Shown one piece after another: positions 7,562 through 14,293 of a stretch of 29,253 bases of DNA (positions are counted from its first letter, which is position 1; each line of letters starts with the position of its first letter). Under the pieces are notes generated by a model. The model was not told the DNA's origin. It ran no database searches and saw nothing but the letters and a program-made list of their open reading frames with translations. Source of the stretch: an uncultured Collinsella sp. (lineage in GTDB: Bacteria > Actinomycetota > Coriobacteriia > Coriobacteriales > Coriobacteriaceae); the NCBI GenBank assembly GCA_900541475.1, contig UQJV01000025.1, positions 1 to 29,253 on the forward strand, in the 5' to 3' direction. Both the position numbers and the translations under genes were made by a program.

Positions 7562-8434
7562 CTACTCGGAAAGCTCAAAGCCGTACTTAGCCCAAATCTT
7601 CTGGGCCTTCTTGTTGGACAGGCAAAAGTCGATAAATGCCTTGGCCTCGTCGGCGTGCTCGGAGCTCTCGGCAACAGCACCCGGATACACGATGGGCTTG
7701 TGCGAATCCTCGGGGCACACGAAGGCCTCCTCGATGCCGTCGTAGCGGAAGATGTCGGAGCTGTAGACAAAGCCGGCCACGCAGTCGCCCGTAGAGACGT
7801 AAGCTGCGGCGGTGCCGACCTTGTCGGCCAAAGCCACCTTGTCGGCGAGCTCGGGTGCATACTCGCCGTCGTCGCCCTCGGTACCGGTGTAGAGCCCAAC
7901 AGAAGCCAGCGCTTGGTTGGCATACTTGCCGGCGGGAACGGTCTTAGCGTCGCCGACGGCAATCTTGCCGTCCAGGTTCGCGACGTCGGCGATAGCCTCG
8001 ACCTTGGTGTCGGAGCCCTCGGCACGAATAATCACGAGGTCGTTGACGAACATGTCCTCACGCGTGTCGGCGTCGACGAGCTCGGCGACCTCGGCGTCGT
8101 CCATAGTGCCCTTGGAGGCCGTGATGAGCACGTCAACCGCGGCGCCGGCGCGCATCTGCTCGACAAGGTCGCCAGAAGCCTTAAACTGCGTGTCGGCAAA
8201 GGTGGTACCCGTCTGCTCGGTGTAGAGCTTCTGAACCTCGGGCAGAGCCTTCTCGAGCGAGTTGGCGGCGAACACCTGCAGCCCGACGGCCTTCTTGGAA
8301 GATGCCTTGGCAGAACCGGCATCGGAGCCGGCCGACTCAGGCTCCTTGTTGCCCGAGCAGCCAGCAAGGCCAAGGCCGGCAGCGGCGACAGCAGAAAGCG
8401 AGACGAATCCGCGGCGAGAAACCATATCGAACAT
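7562..8434 (-). CDS. modA: Molybdate-binding lipoprotein of the ABC transporter
   Basis: A 290-aa extracytoplasmic solute-binding protein that captures molybdate or tungstate for ModBC. The N-terminus has a twin-arginine motif (VSRRGFVS, Arg7-Arg8), a hydrophobic stretch and the lipobox LAGC (Cys26), so it is probably a Tat-exported lipoprotein. The mature part matches the ModA fold: LQVFAANSLEKALPEVQKLY, then FKASGDLVEQMRAGAAVDVL, and a C-terminal AKAFIDFCLSNKKAQKIWAKYGFE. The ATG at 8434 has GAAAGGG 6 nt upstream; a TTG two codons earlier is in frame but badly spaced. It is the first gene of modABC, downstream of a TATAAT promoter with an upstream dyad (8524-8553). Confidence 0.92.
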   Translation of the reverse strand: MFDMVSRRGFVSLSAVAAAGLGLAGCSGNKEPESAGSDAGSAKASSKKAVGLQVFAANSLEKALPEVQKLYTEQTGTTFADTQFKASGDLVEQMRAGAAVDVLITASKGTMDDAEVAELVDADTREDMFVNDLVIIRAEGSDTKVEAIADVANLDGKIAVGDAKTVPAGKYANQALASVGLYTGTEGDDGEYAPELADKVALADKVGTAAAYVSTGDCVAGFVYSSDIFRYDGIEEAFVCPEDSHKPIVYPGAVAESSEHADEAKAFIDFCLSNKKAQKIWAKYGFELSE

Positions 8435-8494
8435 GTTCAACCCTTTCGAGCGCTACGCCCGGGCACCCCGCCGCGGGCTTTATCCTGTAATTGA

Positions 8495-8500
8495 ATTATA
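8495..8500 (-). promoter_or_regulatory. -10 box of the modABC promoter
   Basis: A perfect TATAAT on the minus strand predicts a start near 8488, about 54 nt before the modA ATG. The 17-nt-spaced -35 position (about 8518-8523) reads ACAAGC, a poor match, which suggests dependence on an activator. The dyad at 8524-8553 lies directly upstream. Confidence 0.6.
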
Positions 8501-8523
8501 CTTTAGCGCGAATAATGCTTGTG

Positions 8524-8553
8524 ATAAGAAATTATCGTTTGATAATTTCTTAT
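8524..8553. promoter_or_regulatory. Perfect 13-bp dyad upstream of modA, candidate operator
   Basis: ATAAGAAATTATC (8524-8536), loop GTTT, then GATAATTTCTTAT (8541-8553) form a perfect AT-rich inverted repeat. Its centre is about 50 bp upstream of the predicted start, a typical activator position. There is no T run on either side that would suit a terminator. No ModE-type gene is in the window, so the binding protein is unknown. Confidence 0.6.
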
Positions 8554-8589
8554 ACCGATAGCCGCAAGACGCTTGCGTTGTCGCCGCTT

Positions 8590-8623
8590 AAAAAAGCGGA
8601 GCGACCCATAAGGTCACTCCGCT
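8590..8623 (-). terminator. Rho-independent terminator of the moeA-mogA unit
   Basis: On the minus strand AGCGGAGTGACC (8612-8623) and GGTCGCTCCGCT (8595-8606) pair over 12 bp with one wobble, a 5-nt loop and a following TTTTTT. It lies 13 nt after the mogA stop. Confidence 0.88.
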
Positions 8624-8636
8624 ACAGGCAAGCAGT

Positions 8637-9116
8637 TTAGCGAGCGTGTCCACCGCCCGCCGTCATGTGGGCCGCGTGCTCCAGCTGGTCGCTCACGGCC
8701 TCCCAGCTTTCGCGAGCCGCCTTCGTGGATCCCGGAAAGTTGATGACAAGCGCAGCCCCACGCTGCATGCACACGGCGCGCGAAAGCATGGCACGGCGCG
8801 TCTTGGTCATAGAGTATGCACGGATCGCCTCGGCAATACCCGGCACATCGCGGTCGCAGACGGCACGCGTCGCCTCGGGCGTCACGTCGCGCATCGAAAG
8901 CCCCGTGCCGCCGCAGGTGATGACCACGTTGGCCTGGCAATCGTCGGCCGCAGCCACAATGGCAGCACCGATCTCGTCAACATCGTCATGCACCACCGTA
9001 TGCGAGGCAACCATCCAGCCCTGCGCCGCGATGAGCTCCTCGAGCACAGCGCCTGCTTCGTCCTGGGCAAGATCGCGCGTATCCGAGCACGTCACGATCG
9101 AAATCTTCAACTCCAT
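8637..9116 (-). CDS. MogA/MoaB-family molybdenum cofactor biosynthesis protein
   Basis: A 159-aa single-domain protein of the MoCF-binding fold that adenylylates molybdopterin before MoeA inserts molybdenum. The hallmark loop is TCGGTGLSMRDVTPEA (about residues 67-82), and the C-terminal LVINFPGSTKAARESW is also typical. The ATG at 9116 follows AGGAGG at good spacing; an upstream extension to 9326 would run into moeA in another frame and is not supported. The gene is 10 nt downstream of moeA and ends at a strong terminator, so the two form an operon. Whether it should be named mogA or moaB cannot be settled here because the two are close paralogs. Confidence 0.88.
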   Translation of the reverse strand: MELKISIVTCSDTRDLAQDEAGAVLEELIAAQGWMVASHTVVHDDVDEIGAAIVAAADDCQANVVITCGGTGLSMRDVTPEATRAVCDRDVPGIAEAIRAYSMTKTRRAMLSRAVCMQRGAALVINFPGSTKAARESWEAVSDQLEHAAHMTAGGGHAR

Positions 9117-9126
9117 AGCATTCCTC

Positions 9127-10389
9127 CTACAGCACGGCGCCCTCGGGCAGATCGACACGGACGACATCCACGACGTCGCCCGGCTCAAGATCGCACGGAC
9201 CCTCGTTGATGCGCAACAGGCAGTTCGCACGCTGCATGGTTCCGAGCAGCGCCGAGTTCTGGCTGTGCGCCTCGGTGACCGTAAGCTCACCCGTCTGCGT
9301 ATCGCGCGCAACCGTGGCGCGATCATAGAAGCGTCGGTCCTGTCGCTTCTTCACGCCGTGGGTAAGAACCGCCTGCTGCACGGGACGCGCACCCTCGGCA
9401 AAGCCGCGCATCTTGCGAATCGCCGGGCGGGCGAGCATCTCAAAGCCCACGTATGCCGCCGCGGGGTTGCCCGAAAGCCCCAGATTGGGCTTGCCGCCGA
9501 GCAGGCCAAACGTAATGGCTTTGCCGGGACGCAACGAAATGCGATCGAACAGCACCTCGCCCTCGCGCCGAACCAGCGCCGTCACGTAGTCATAGTCGCC
9601 AGCCGAGGCGCCACCGCTCGTAATGACAAAATCGCACTCTTGCGCGGCGCGGTGCACCAGCTCGGCAATCGCCCGCTCGTCGTCGGGCGCAATGCCGTAG
9701 AACACTGGGTCGGCCCCAGCATCGAGCACCTCGGCCATTAACGCCGAGGAATTGGAATCGCGAATCTGCCCGCGTGCCGGCAGCTCGCTCGGCGCGACCA
9801 GCTCCGTGCCCAGCGAGATAATGCCCACGCGCGGAGCGGCATGGACCTTCACGCTCGCATACCCGGCGCTCGCCAACAAGCCGGCGCCCGCCGGAGCCAC
9901 GACCTCGCCGGCGTGCATCACAACATCGCCGGCATGGGCCTCCTCGGCGGCAGAGCGAACGTTCTCCCCTACCTTGGCAGGCGCCGAGAACCTCACACGC
10001 GAACCCTCGTTGCCGTCGCCATCGAGCACATCGACGATCTCGTACTTCACCACGGCATCGGCACCTTCGGGTACCGGTGCGCCCGTCATGATGCGGACCG
10101 TCTCGCCCGCGCCAATTGTGCCCTCAAACACATGGCCCGCGGCCTCGTGTCCGATAACGTCGAGCGTCACCGGCGCCTCGCCAGATCCCTGCGCCAAATC
10201 CGCCGAGCGCACGGCATATCCGTCCATAGCGCTGTTAGCAAACGGCGAGATGTCGATATCGGCCACCGCGTCCTCTGCCAAGGGAAGACCGGCAGCCTGC
10301 CACACGGGAATCTCGACAACTTCGGTGCGATTCACGTGCGACAAGACGATCGCCTGTGCGTCCTCCAACGGAATGAGTTTCTCTGCCAT
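9127..10389 (-). CDS. moeA: Molybdopterin molybdenumtransferase
   Basis: A 420-aa MoeA, normal length, which inserts molybdate into adenylylated molybdopterin to form the molybdenum cofactor. Visible family features are the N-terminal DISPFANSAMDGYAVR (about 46-61), ETVRIMTGAPVPEGADAVV (96-114), the central MoCF-like domain with VGIISLGTELV (188-198) and SGGASAGDYDYV (258-269), and the C-terminal LRPGKAITFG with LGLSGNPAAAYVGFE (303-317). The ATG at 10389 follows AGAGGTG; in-frame ATG and other starts further upstream lack a site. It is the first gene of the moeA-mogA unit, next to modABC, so uptake and insertion of molybdenum are encoded side by side. Confidence 0.93.
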   Translation of the reverse strand: MAEKLIPLEDAQAIVLSHVNRTEVVEIPVWQAAGLPLAEDAVADIDISPFANSAMDGYAVRSADLAQGSGEAPVTLDVIGHEAAGHVFEGTIGAGETVRIMTGAPVPEGADAVVKYEIVDVLDGDGNEGSRVRFSAPAKVGENVRSAAEEAHAGDVVMHAGEVVAPAGAGLLASAGYASVKVHAAPRVGIISLGTELVAPSELPARGQIRDSNSSALMAEVLDAGADPVFYGIAPDDERAIAELVHRAAQECDFVITSGGASAGDYDYVTALVRREGEVLFDRISLRPGKAITFGLLGGKPNLGLSGNPAAAYVGFEMLARPAIRKMRGFAEGARPVQQAVLTHGVKKRQDRRFYDRATVARDTQTGELTVTEAHSQNSALLGTMQRANCLLRINEGPCDLEPGDVVDVVRVDLPEGAVL

Positions 10390-10408
10390 ATACACCTCTA
10401 GCATGCAA

Positions 10409-10453
10409 CGGCGCACATCACGGGCGCCGATTCTTTATGTTTATCTCAGTATA
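10409..10453 (-). promoter_or_regulatory. moeA promoter (-10) and short 5' leader hairpin
   Basis: On the minus strand TATACT (10448-10453) is a plausible -10, giving a start near 10441 and a leader of about 52 nt. The leader contains a small stem CGGCGC/GCGCCG (10409-10414 with 10424-10429). It is too short for a molybdenum cofactor riboswitch. No convincing -35 is seen. Confidence 0.4.
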
Positions 10454-10565
10454 ATCCCCCGCCGCACGACGGCGACACGGCCCGTGCCCACGAATACACC
10501 TGTCGGTAACGGACGGCGAAACAGAACCAAAACCAACCAGCCGGTTTGTCACGTTTGGCACGTTC

Positions 10566-10571
10566 TATAAT
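10566..10571 (+). promoter_or_regulatory. -10 box of the clcA-like gene
   Basis: A perfect TATAAT lies 29 nt before the ATG. TTGTCA at 10546-10551 would be the -35, but the spacing is only 14 nt, so the -35 assignment is uncertain. Confidence 0.45.
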
Positions 10572-10600
10572 GCTCGTGTTGCAATCAAGAAGAGGAACGT

Positions 10601-12022
10601 ATGGCTTTTACCGACAAACCCGAAAGCGCTAACGAGGCGCAGGATCATTCCCAGTCGCTCGACGACGGCGGCTTTTTCTCCCTTAACGACGTCATCATGG
10701 CCGGCAGGCATCAGCTCACCCGCTCCGAGCATCTCTTGGCTGCCGACACGCGCCGCAACGCCCGCAACCTACTCGCGAGCGCCAAGTTGCTCGCACTCGT
10801 CGTCATCGTCTCGCTCGCCATGGGCGTTGCCGCCTGGGCGTTTTTGACCTCGCTGAATATCGCGACCGACTATCGCGAGCACCATGCATGGGTCTACGCC
10901 TTGCTTCCCGTTGTGGGCGTTGCCACCGCATGGGTGTACAAAAACCACGGCCTTGCCGCCAAACGCGGTAACAACCTGGTCATCGACTCCGCTCTGGGCA
11001 CACGCCTCATCCATATGCGCATGGCCGTTCTCACCTTCGTCTGCTCCACGCTCACGCACCTAACGGGCGGATCTGCCGGTCGCGAGGGGGCCGCGGTGCA
11101 GATTGGCGGCACCATCGCCAGCAACATCTCGAACCTCGCCCACCTCAAAAAACATGACCACCACGACCTCATGCTCGCCGGCATCTCGTCGGCCTTTGGC
11201 GCCGTATTCGGCTCGCCCCTTGCTGGAGCTTTCTTTGGCATGGAGATGTGCTTTATCGGCAAGATCGACTACACCGCGGGCATCTACTGCCTCGTCGCCT
11301 CGTTTACCGGCTACTTTACGTCACTTGCCTTGGGAACCGAGTACGAGGCGAATGTCATCGCCAGCGTTCCCAACATGACACCGCGGACGGTTGTCATCGT
11401 TGTTATCAGCGCAATTATCTTCGGTCTGACGGCACGCCTCTTTGCCTGGTCGGTTCGAACCGTCAAAAGCCTTTACGGTCGCTTTATCACCAATTACCTT
11501 ACTCGCGCACTCGTGGGCGCACTCGTGGTTTTGGCCGCCTATGCCCTCCTTGACGCCTGGGACTACGCCGGCCTTTCCACGTGGCTTTCCGGCGCCGGAT
11601 TTGCAGGCAACACCACCCTGGCGGACGCAGCCATCAAGTTGGTCGTCACAGCGCTTACCCTGGGCGCGGGCTTCCAAGGCGGCGAGGTCACGCCCCTGTT
11701 TGGCATCGGTGCGGCACTCGGTGGCTGGATCGGTTGCCTTACCGGGCTTGACCCCAGTTTTCTGGCGGCTCTCGGCATGCTCGGCGTGTTCTGCGCCGGC
11801 CTCAACGTGCCCATCACCACCTGCATGATGGCCATCGACCTGTTCCACGGCACGGCCGCCGGGTTCTTTGTCATCGTGGCCTTTATCAGCTACCTAACCG
11901 GCGGACACCGCGGCGTGTACCCCGCCCAGCGCATCATCTCACCCAAGCGCCGCTCGCTTATTGTGGATGAGGGAGGTACGGTAGCGGATGCTATCGAGCG
12001 CCACAACGACCTGATAGAGTAG
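10601..12022 (+). CDS. CLC-family anion channel/transporter, possibly the fluoride (CLC-F) type
   Basis: A 473-aa CLC membrane protein, full length, with an N-terminal cytoplasmic segment of about 60 residues. The gating-glutamate region reads GGSAGREGAAVQIGG (Glu162); classical chloride CLCs have GxEGP here, so Pro is replaced by Ala. The second motif reads GFQGGEVTPLFGIGA (about 358-371), where chloride types usually have a GGxFAP form. The Ser-containing GSGIP motif is absent; the equivalent place is RGNNLVID (about 122-129). These changes resemble the fluoride-exporting CLC-F branch, but that is an inference, and no fluoride riboswitch is visible upstream. AGAGGA precedes the ATG. It is divergent from moeA, and the lipid kinase follows 86 nt downstream. 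Confidence 0.85.
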   Translation: MAFTDKPESANEAQDHSQSLDDGGFFSLNDVIMAGRHQLTRSEHLLAADTRRNARNLLASAKLLALVVIVSLAMGVAAWAFLTSLNIATDYREHHAWVYALLPVVGVATAWVYKNHGLAAKRGNNLVIDSALGTRLIHMRMAVLTFVCSTLTHLTGGSAGREGAAVQIGGTIASNISNLAHLKKHDHHDLMLAGISSAFGAVFGSPLAGAFFGMEMCFIGKIDYTAGIYCLVASFTGYFTSLALGTEYEANVIASVPNMTPRTVVIVVISAIIFGLTARLFAWSVRTVKSLYGRFITNYLTRALVGALVVLAAYALLDAWDYAGLSTWLSGAGFAGNTTLADAAIKLVVTALTLGAGFQGGEVTPLFGIGAALGGWIGCLTGLDPSFLAALGMLGVFCAGLNVPITTCMMAIDLFHGTAAGFFVIVAFISYLTGGHRGVYPAQRIISPKRRSLIVDEGGTVADAIERHNDLIE

Positions 12023-12108
12023 ATGTAATTATCGCCGTGCAGCCACAATCGGGGCTAATTCGACCTGAGCGCGACCGCACTGTCATGTCACACGCCGGGA
12101 GTCGCCCC

Positions 12109-13071
12109 ATGCACGCAACTGATTTTGGTCGCACGCTCATCATCGCCAACCCAGCCGCCCAGTCGGGTGCGGCACGCGAAGTTGCCGAGCGCCTGCAACG
12201 CTTTTTGGACATGACTGCACGCGCATCCCAGTTTGACCTGGTGTTGACCGAGCGTATGGGACACGCCAAGGAGCTGGCCGCACAGGCTCAGGGCTATCGC
12301 ACCGTTATCGCACTCGGCGGCGACGGCGTGATTCACGAGGTCGTCAACGGGCTTATGACGCAAAAGGAGGACGCCCGCCCCGCTCTTGCCGTCCTGCCCG
12401 TGGGCTCCGGCAATGATTTTGCCCAGACGCTCGGCATCAACGATTTCTCCGGCAAGGATTATGGCGCGCTGCTCACCTGCGAGCTGCAGCGTCAGGACAT
12501 CGGGCGCATTCGCTCGTGGAGCCCTGCGAGCGGCAGCGGCGAGGCTACCGTTGAGTACTACGACCAGACGCTTTCGGTCGGCATCGATGCCGCCATCGGC
12601 CTGGGCACCACTGAGCTGCGCAAAAAGACCGGCTTGACGGGCGCGCCGCTCTACACCCTTTCGGGACTTGAGCAGTTTGGCCTGCGCTACCGCAACTACC
12701 CCATGACAGTCAGCTTTGACGGCGCGCCCGCCGAGCGCGAGAGGGCGATCATCATGGCGATTCAGCTTGGTCCTACCTATGGCTCGGGCTATCGCATCTG
12801 CCCCGATGCCGACCCCTGCGACGGCATGCTCGACGTCTGCTACGCCTGCGGCCCCGTCCCTCGCGCGGTAGCCCTGCCTATGTTCCTTTCGGCCAAGGAC
12901 GGCCACCATACCAAGTTGCCACCGGTTCGCATGCGCCGCTGCCGCCATGCGGAGCTAACTTTTGAGGAGCCCGACTACCCCATCCAGGCCGACGGCGAGC
13001 CCGTTGACGCCTCGCGCATCGAGGTCGACGTCCTCGGCAGCGCCCTCCAAGTTTGGCACCCTACCCGCTAG
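12109..13071 (+). CDS. Diacylglycerol/lipid kinase family protein (DagK/YegS type)
   Basis: A 320-aa kinase of the DAGK catalytic family, which phosphorylates diacylglycerol or related lipids at the inner face of the membrane. The nucleotide-binding region carries IIANPAAQSG (11-20), ALGGDGVIHEVVNGL (about 68-82) and LPVGSGNDFAQTLG (about 96-109); the GGDG and GSGNDFA motifs are diagnostic. The C-terminal beta-rich domain ends with the usual YPIQADGEPV. The start was set at the ATG at 12109 because CGGGAG lies 7 nt upstream; the ATG at 12085 has no ribosome site. The likely role is recycling diacylglycerol from lipid turnover. The true lipid substrate is not known. Confidence 0.88.
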   Translation: MHATDFGRTLIIANPAAQSGAAREVAERLQRFLDMTARASQFDLVLTERMGHAKELAAQAQGYRTVIALGGDGVIHEVVNGLMTQKEDARPALAVLPVGSGNDFAQTLGINDFSGKDYGALLTCELQRQDIGRIRSWSPASGSGEATVEYYDQTLSVGIDAAIGLGTTELRKKTGLTGAPLYTLSGLEQFGLRYRNYPMTVSFDGAPAERERAIIMAIQLGPTYGSGYRICPDADPCDGMLDVCYACGPVPRAVALPMFLSAKDGHHTKLPPVRMRRCRHAELTFEEPDYPIQADGEPVDASRIEVDVLGSALQVWHPTR

Positions 13072-13092
13072 CAAGGCCAGTGGAACAAACGA

Positions 13093-13473
13093 CTACTCGT
13101 CGCTGCCCGGCTTGCGTCGGTTGGCCTTTTTAATGGCATTGAAGTGCTTGTCATTGAGTCTGCGCTGACGAGAGCGCTGGGGCACCTTGGTCTTTACACG
13201 TCGACGCGGTGGACGTCCGCGTCGCTCGAGCTCGGCGTGCAGCTTGCGCAGGCAGCTCGCGCGATTTTGGAACTGGCTGCGGCTCTCGCGCGCCGTCACG
13301 GTAATCCCTGTGGGCACGTGCTTCATGCGCACCGCCGAGTCCGTCGTGTTCACGCCTTGTCCGCCCGGACCCGTCGCGCGAAACACCTGTACCTCGCAAT
13401 CGCGCGCCAACTCTTCGGCCGCCATCGCGGCATAGCGCGCATACTCGCACCATCCCATCTTGTTCTCATCCAT
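13093..13473 (-). CDS. Stand-alone GGQ-domain release-factor-like protein
   Basis: A 126-aa protein with the peptidyl-tRNA hydrolysis motif GPGGQGVNTTDSAVRMKH (GGQ at 37-39) and a basic, Arg/Lys-rich C-terminus (RRRVKTKVPQRSRQRRLNDKH), but no codon-recognition domain. This is the layout of ArfB/YaeJ- and RF-H-like proteins, which free stalled ribosomes or release special peptides. The ATG at 13473 has GGGAGG 7 nt upstream. It converges on the lipid kinase with a 21-nt gap and follows the xpt terminator. It could be ArfB-like ribosome rescue or an RF-H homolog; RF-H is usually next to an RtcB ligase gene, which is not seen here. Confidence 0.82.
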   Translation of the reverse strand: MDENKMGWCEYARYAAMAAEELARDCEVQVFRATGPGGQGVNTTDSAVRMKHVPTGITVTARESRSQFQNRASCLRKLHAELERRGRPPRRRVKTKVPQRSRQRRLNDKHFNAIKKANRRKPGSDE

Positions 13474-13493
13474 ATCAATACCTCCCCTCATAC

Positions 13494-13530
13494 AAAAAAA
13501 TGTGACAAAGGGACAGTCCCTTTGTCACAT
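13494..13530 (-). terminator. Perfect palindromic terminator after xpt (copy 2 of the repeat)
   Basis: ATGTGACAAAGGGAC (13500-13514), A, GTCCCTTTGTCACAT (13516-13530) is a perfect inverted repeat with 15-bp arms. On the minus strand it is followed by seven T, so it is an excellent rho-independent terminator 28 nt after the xpt stop. A shorter, imperfect copy lies after modC (4950-4972). Confidence 0.88.
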
Positions 13531-13557
13531 CGCATACCAATCGCTTGTGTTGCGCGC

Positions 13558-14136
13558 TTAGGCGAAGGTGATCTCGCCGGTCTCGCAGTCCATATCGGCG
13601 ATACGGGCCAGGCTCTCAACGCGGAAGCCACGCTCGCGGAGCTTATCGCCACCGCCCTGGAAGCCCTTCTCCACCGCAATGCCAATGCCGGATACCTCGG
13701 CACCCGCAGCCTCGCAGATCTTGATAAGACCCTCGAGCGCGCAGCCGTTGGCCAAGAAGTCGTCGATGATCAGGACCTTGTCGCCCTCGGACAGGAAGCG
13801 CTTGCCCACGATGACCGGATACTCCTTCTGCTTGGTAAAGGAGTAGATGGTCGTAGCATACTGCTCGCCGTCGAGGTTGATGGACTGTGCCTTCTTGGCA
13901 AAGACAACCGGCACGCCACCAAAATGCTGGGCTGCGATGCAAGCCATACCAATGCCCGAAGCCTCGATCGTCAGAATCTTGTTGATCTCGACATCCTTGA
14001 ACAGACGGGCCCACTCAGCGCCCATGTGGTCGAACAGCTCAACGTCGCACTGGTGGTTGAGGAAGGCATCAACCTTAAGGACGTTACCGGCCTTTACGAT
14101 GCCGTCATGGCGAATACGATCCTCAAGCTCCTGCAT
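13558..14136 (-). CDS. xpt: Xanthine phosphoribosyltransferase
   Basis: A 192-aa purine salvage enzyme that joins xanthine to PRPP to give XMP in the cytoplasm. The length and sequence fit Xpt: an N-terminal MQELEDRIRHDGIVKAGNVL, LKVDAFLNHQCDVEL, and the PRPP-binding loop VLIIDDFLANGCALEGL (about 122-138), where two acidic residues precede the phosphate-binding turn. The ATG at 14136 follows AGAAGGGG. Many xpt genes have a purine riboswitch upstream; none is recognisable here, but a 7-bp GC hairpin (14152-14169) sits right before the ribosome site. It appears to be a single-gene transcript ending at the palindromic terminator. Confidence 0.93.
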   Translation of the reverse strand: MQELEDRIRHDGIVKAGNVLKVDAFLNHQCDVELFDHMGAEWARLFKDVEINKILTIEASGIGMACIAAQHFGGVPVVFAKKAQSINLDGEQYATTIYSFTKQKEYPVIVGKRFLSEGDKVLIIDDFLANGCALEGLIKICEAAGAEVSGIGIAVEKGFQGGGDKLRERGFRVESLARIADMDCETGEITFA

Positions 14137-14151
14137 GGCGCAACCCCTTCT

Positions 14152-14169
14152 CGCGGCAACGATGCCGCG
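14152..14169 (-). other. Hairpin next to the xpt ribosome binding site
   Basis: CGCGGCA and TGCCGCG pair over 7 bp around a 4-nt loop. On the mRNA this stem ends a few nt before AGAAGGGG and could affect ribosome access. A possible promoter -10 (TAGACT) lies further upstream. Confidence 0.4.
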
Positions 14170-14293
14170 CGATTAATAAACGTTGTTCGATAGTCTACCA
14201 CGGACCGACCCCCGCCCGCCCCACAAGCCGCATCGCACCACAAACCGGTCTTTTTGGGACGGCGCGAATCGTGGCAGACAGTCTCTCAACACA

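Noticed and set aside
10390..10441. Molybdenum cofactor riboswitch in the moeA leader
   Set aside because: The predicted leader is about 52 nt with one small stem, far shorter than the known Moco RNA motif.
10390..10600. Possible fluoride riboswitch before the CLC gene
   Set aside because: I looked for the conserved crcB-motif segments and found none; the gap has only promoter-like boxes and a short hairpin on the moeA side.
14137..14293. Purine riboswitch upstream of xpt
   Set aside because: The conserved purine-aptamer loops are absent; only a short hairpin beside the ribosome site was seen.
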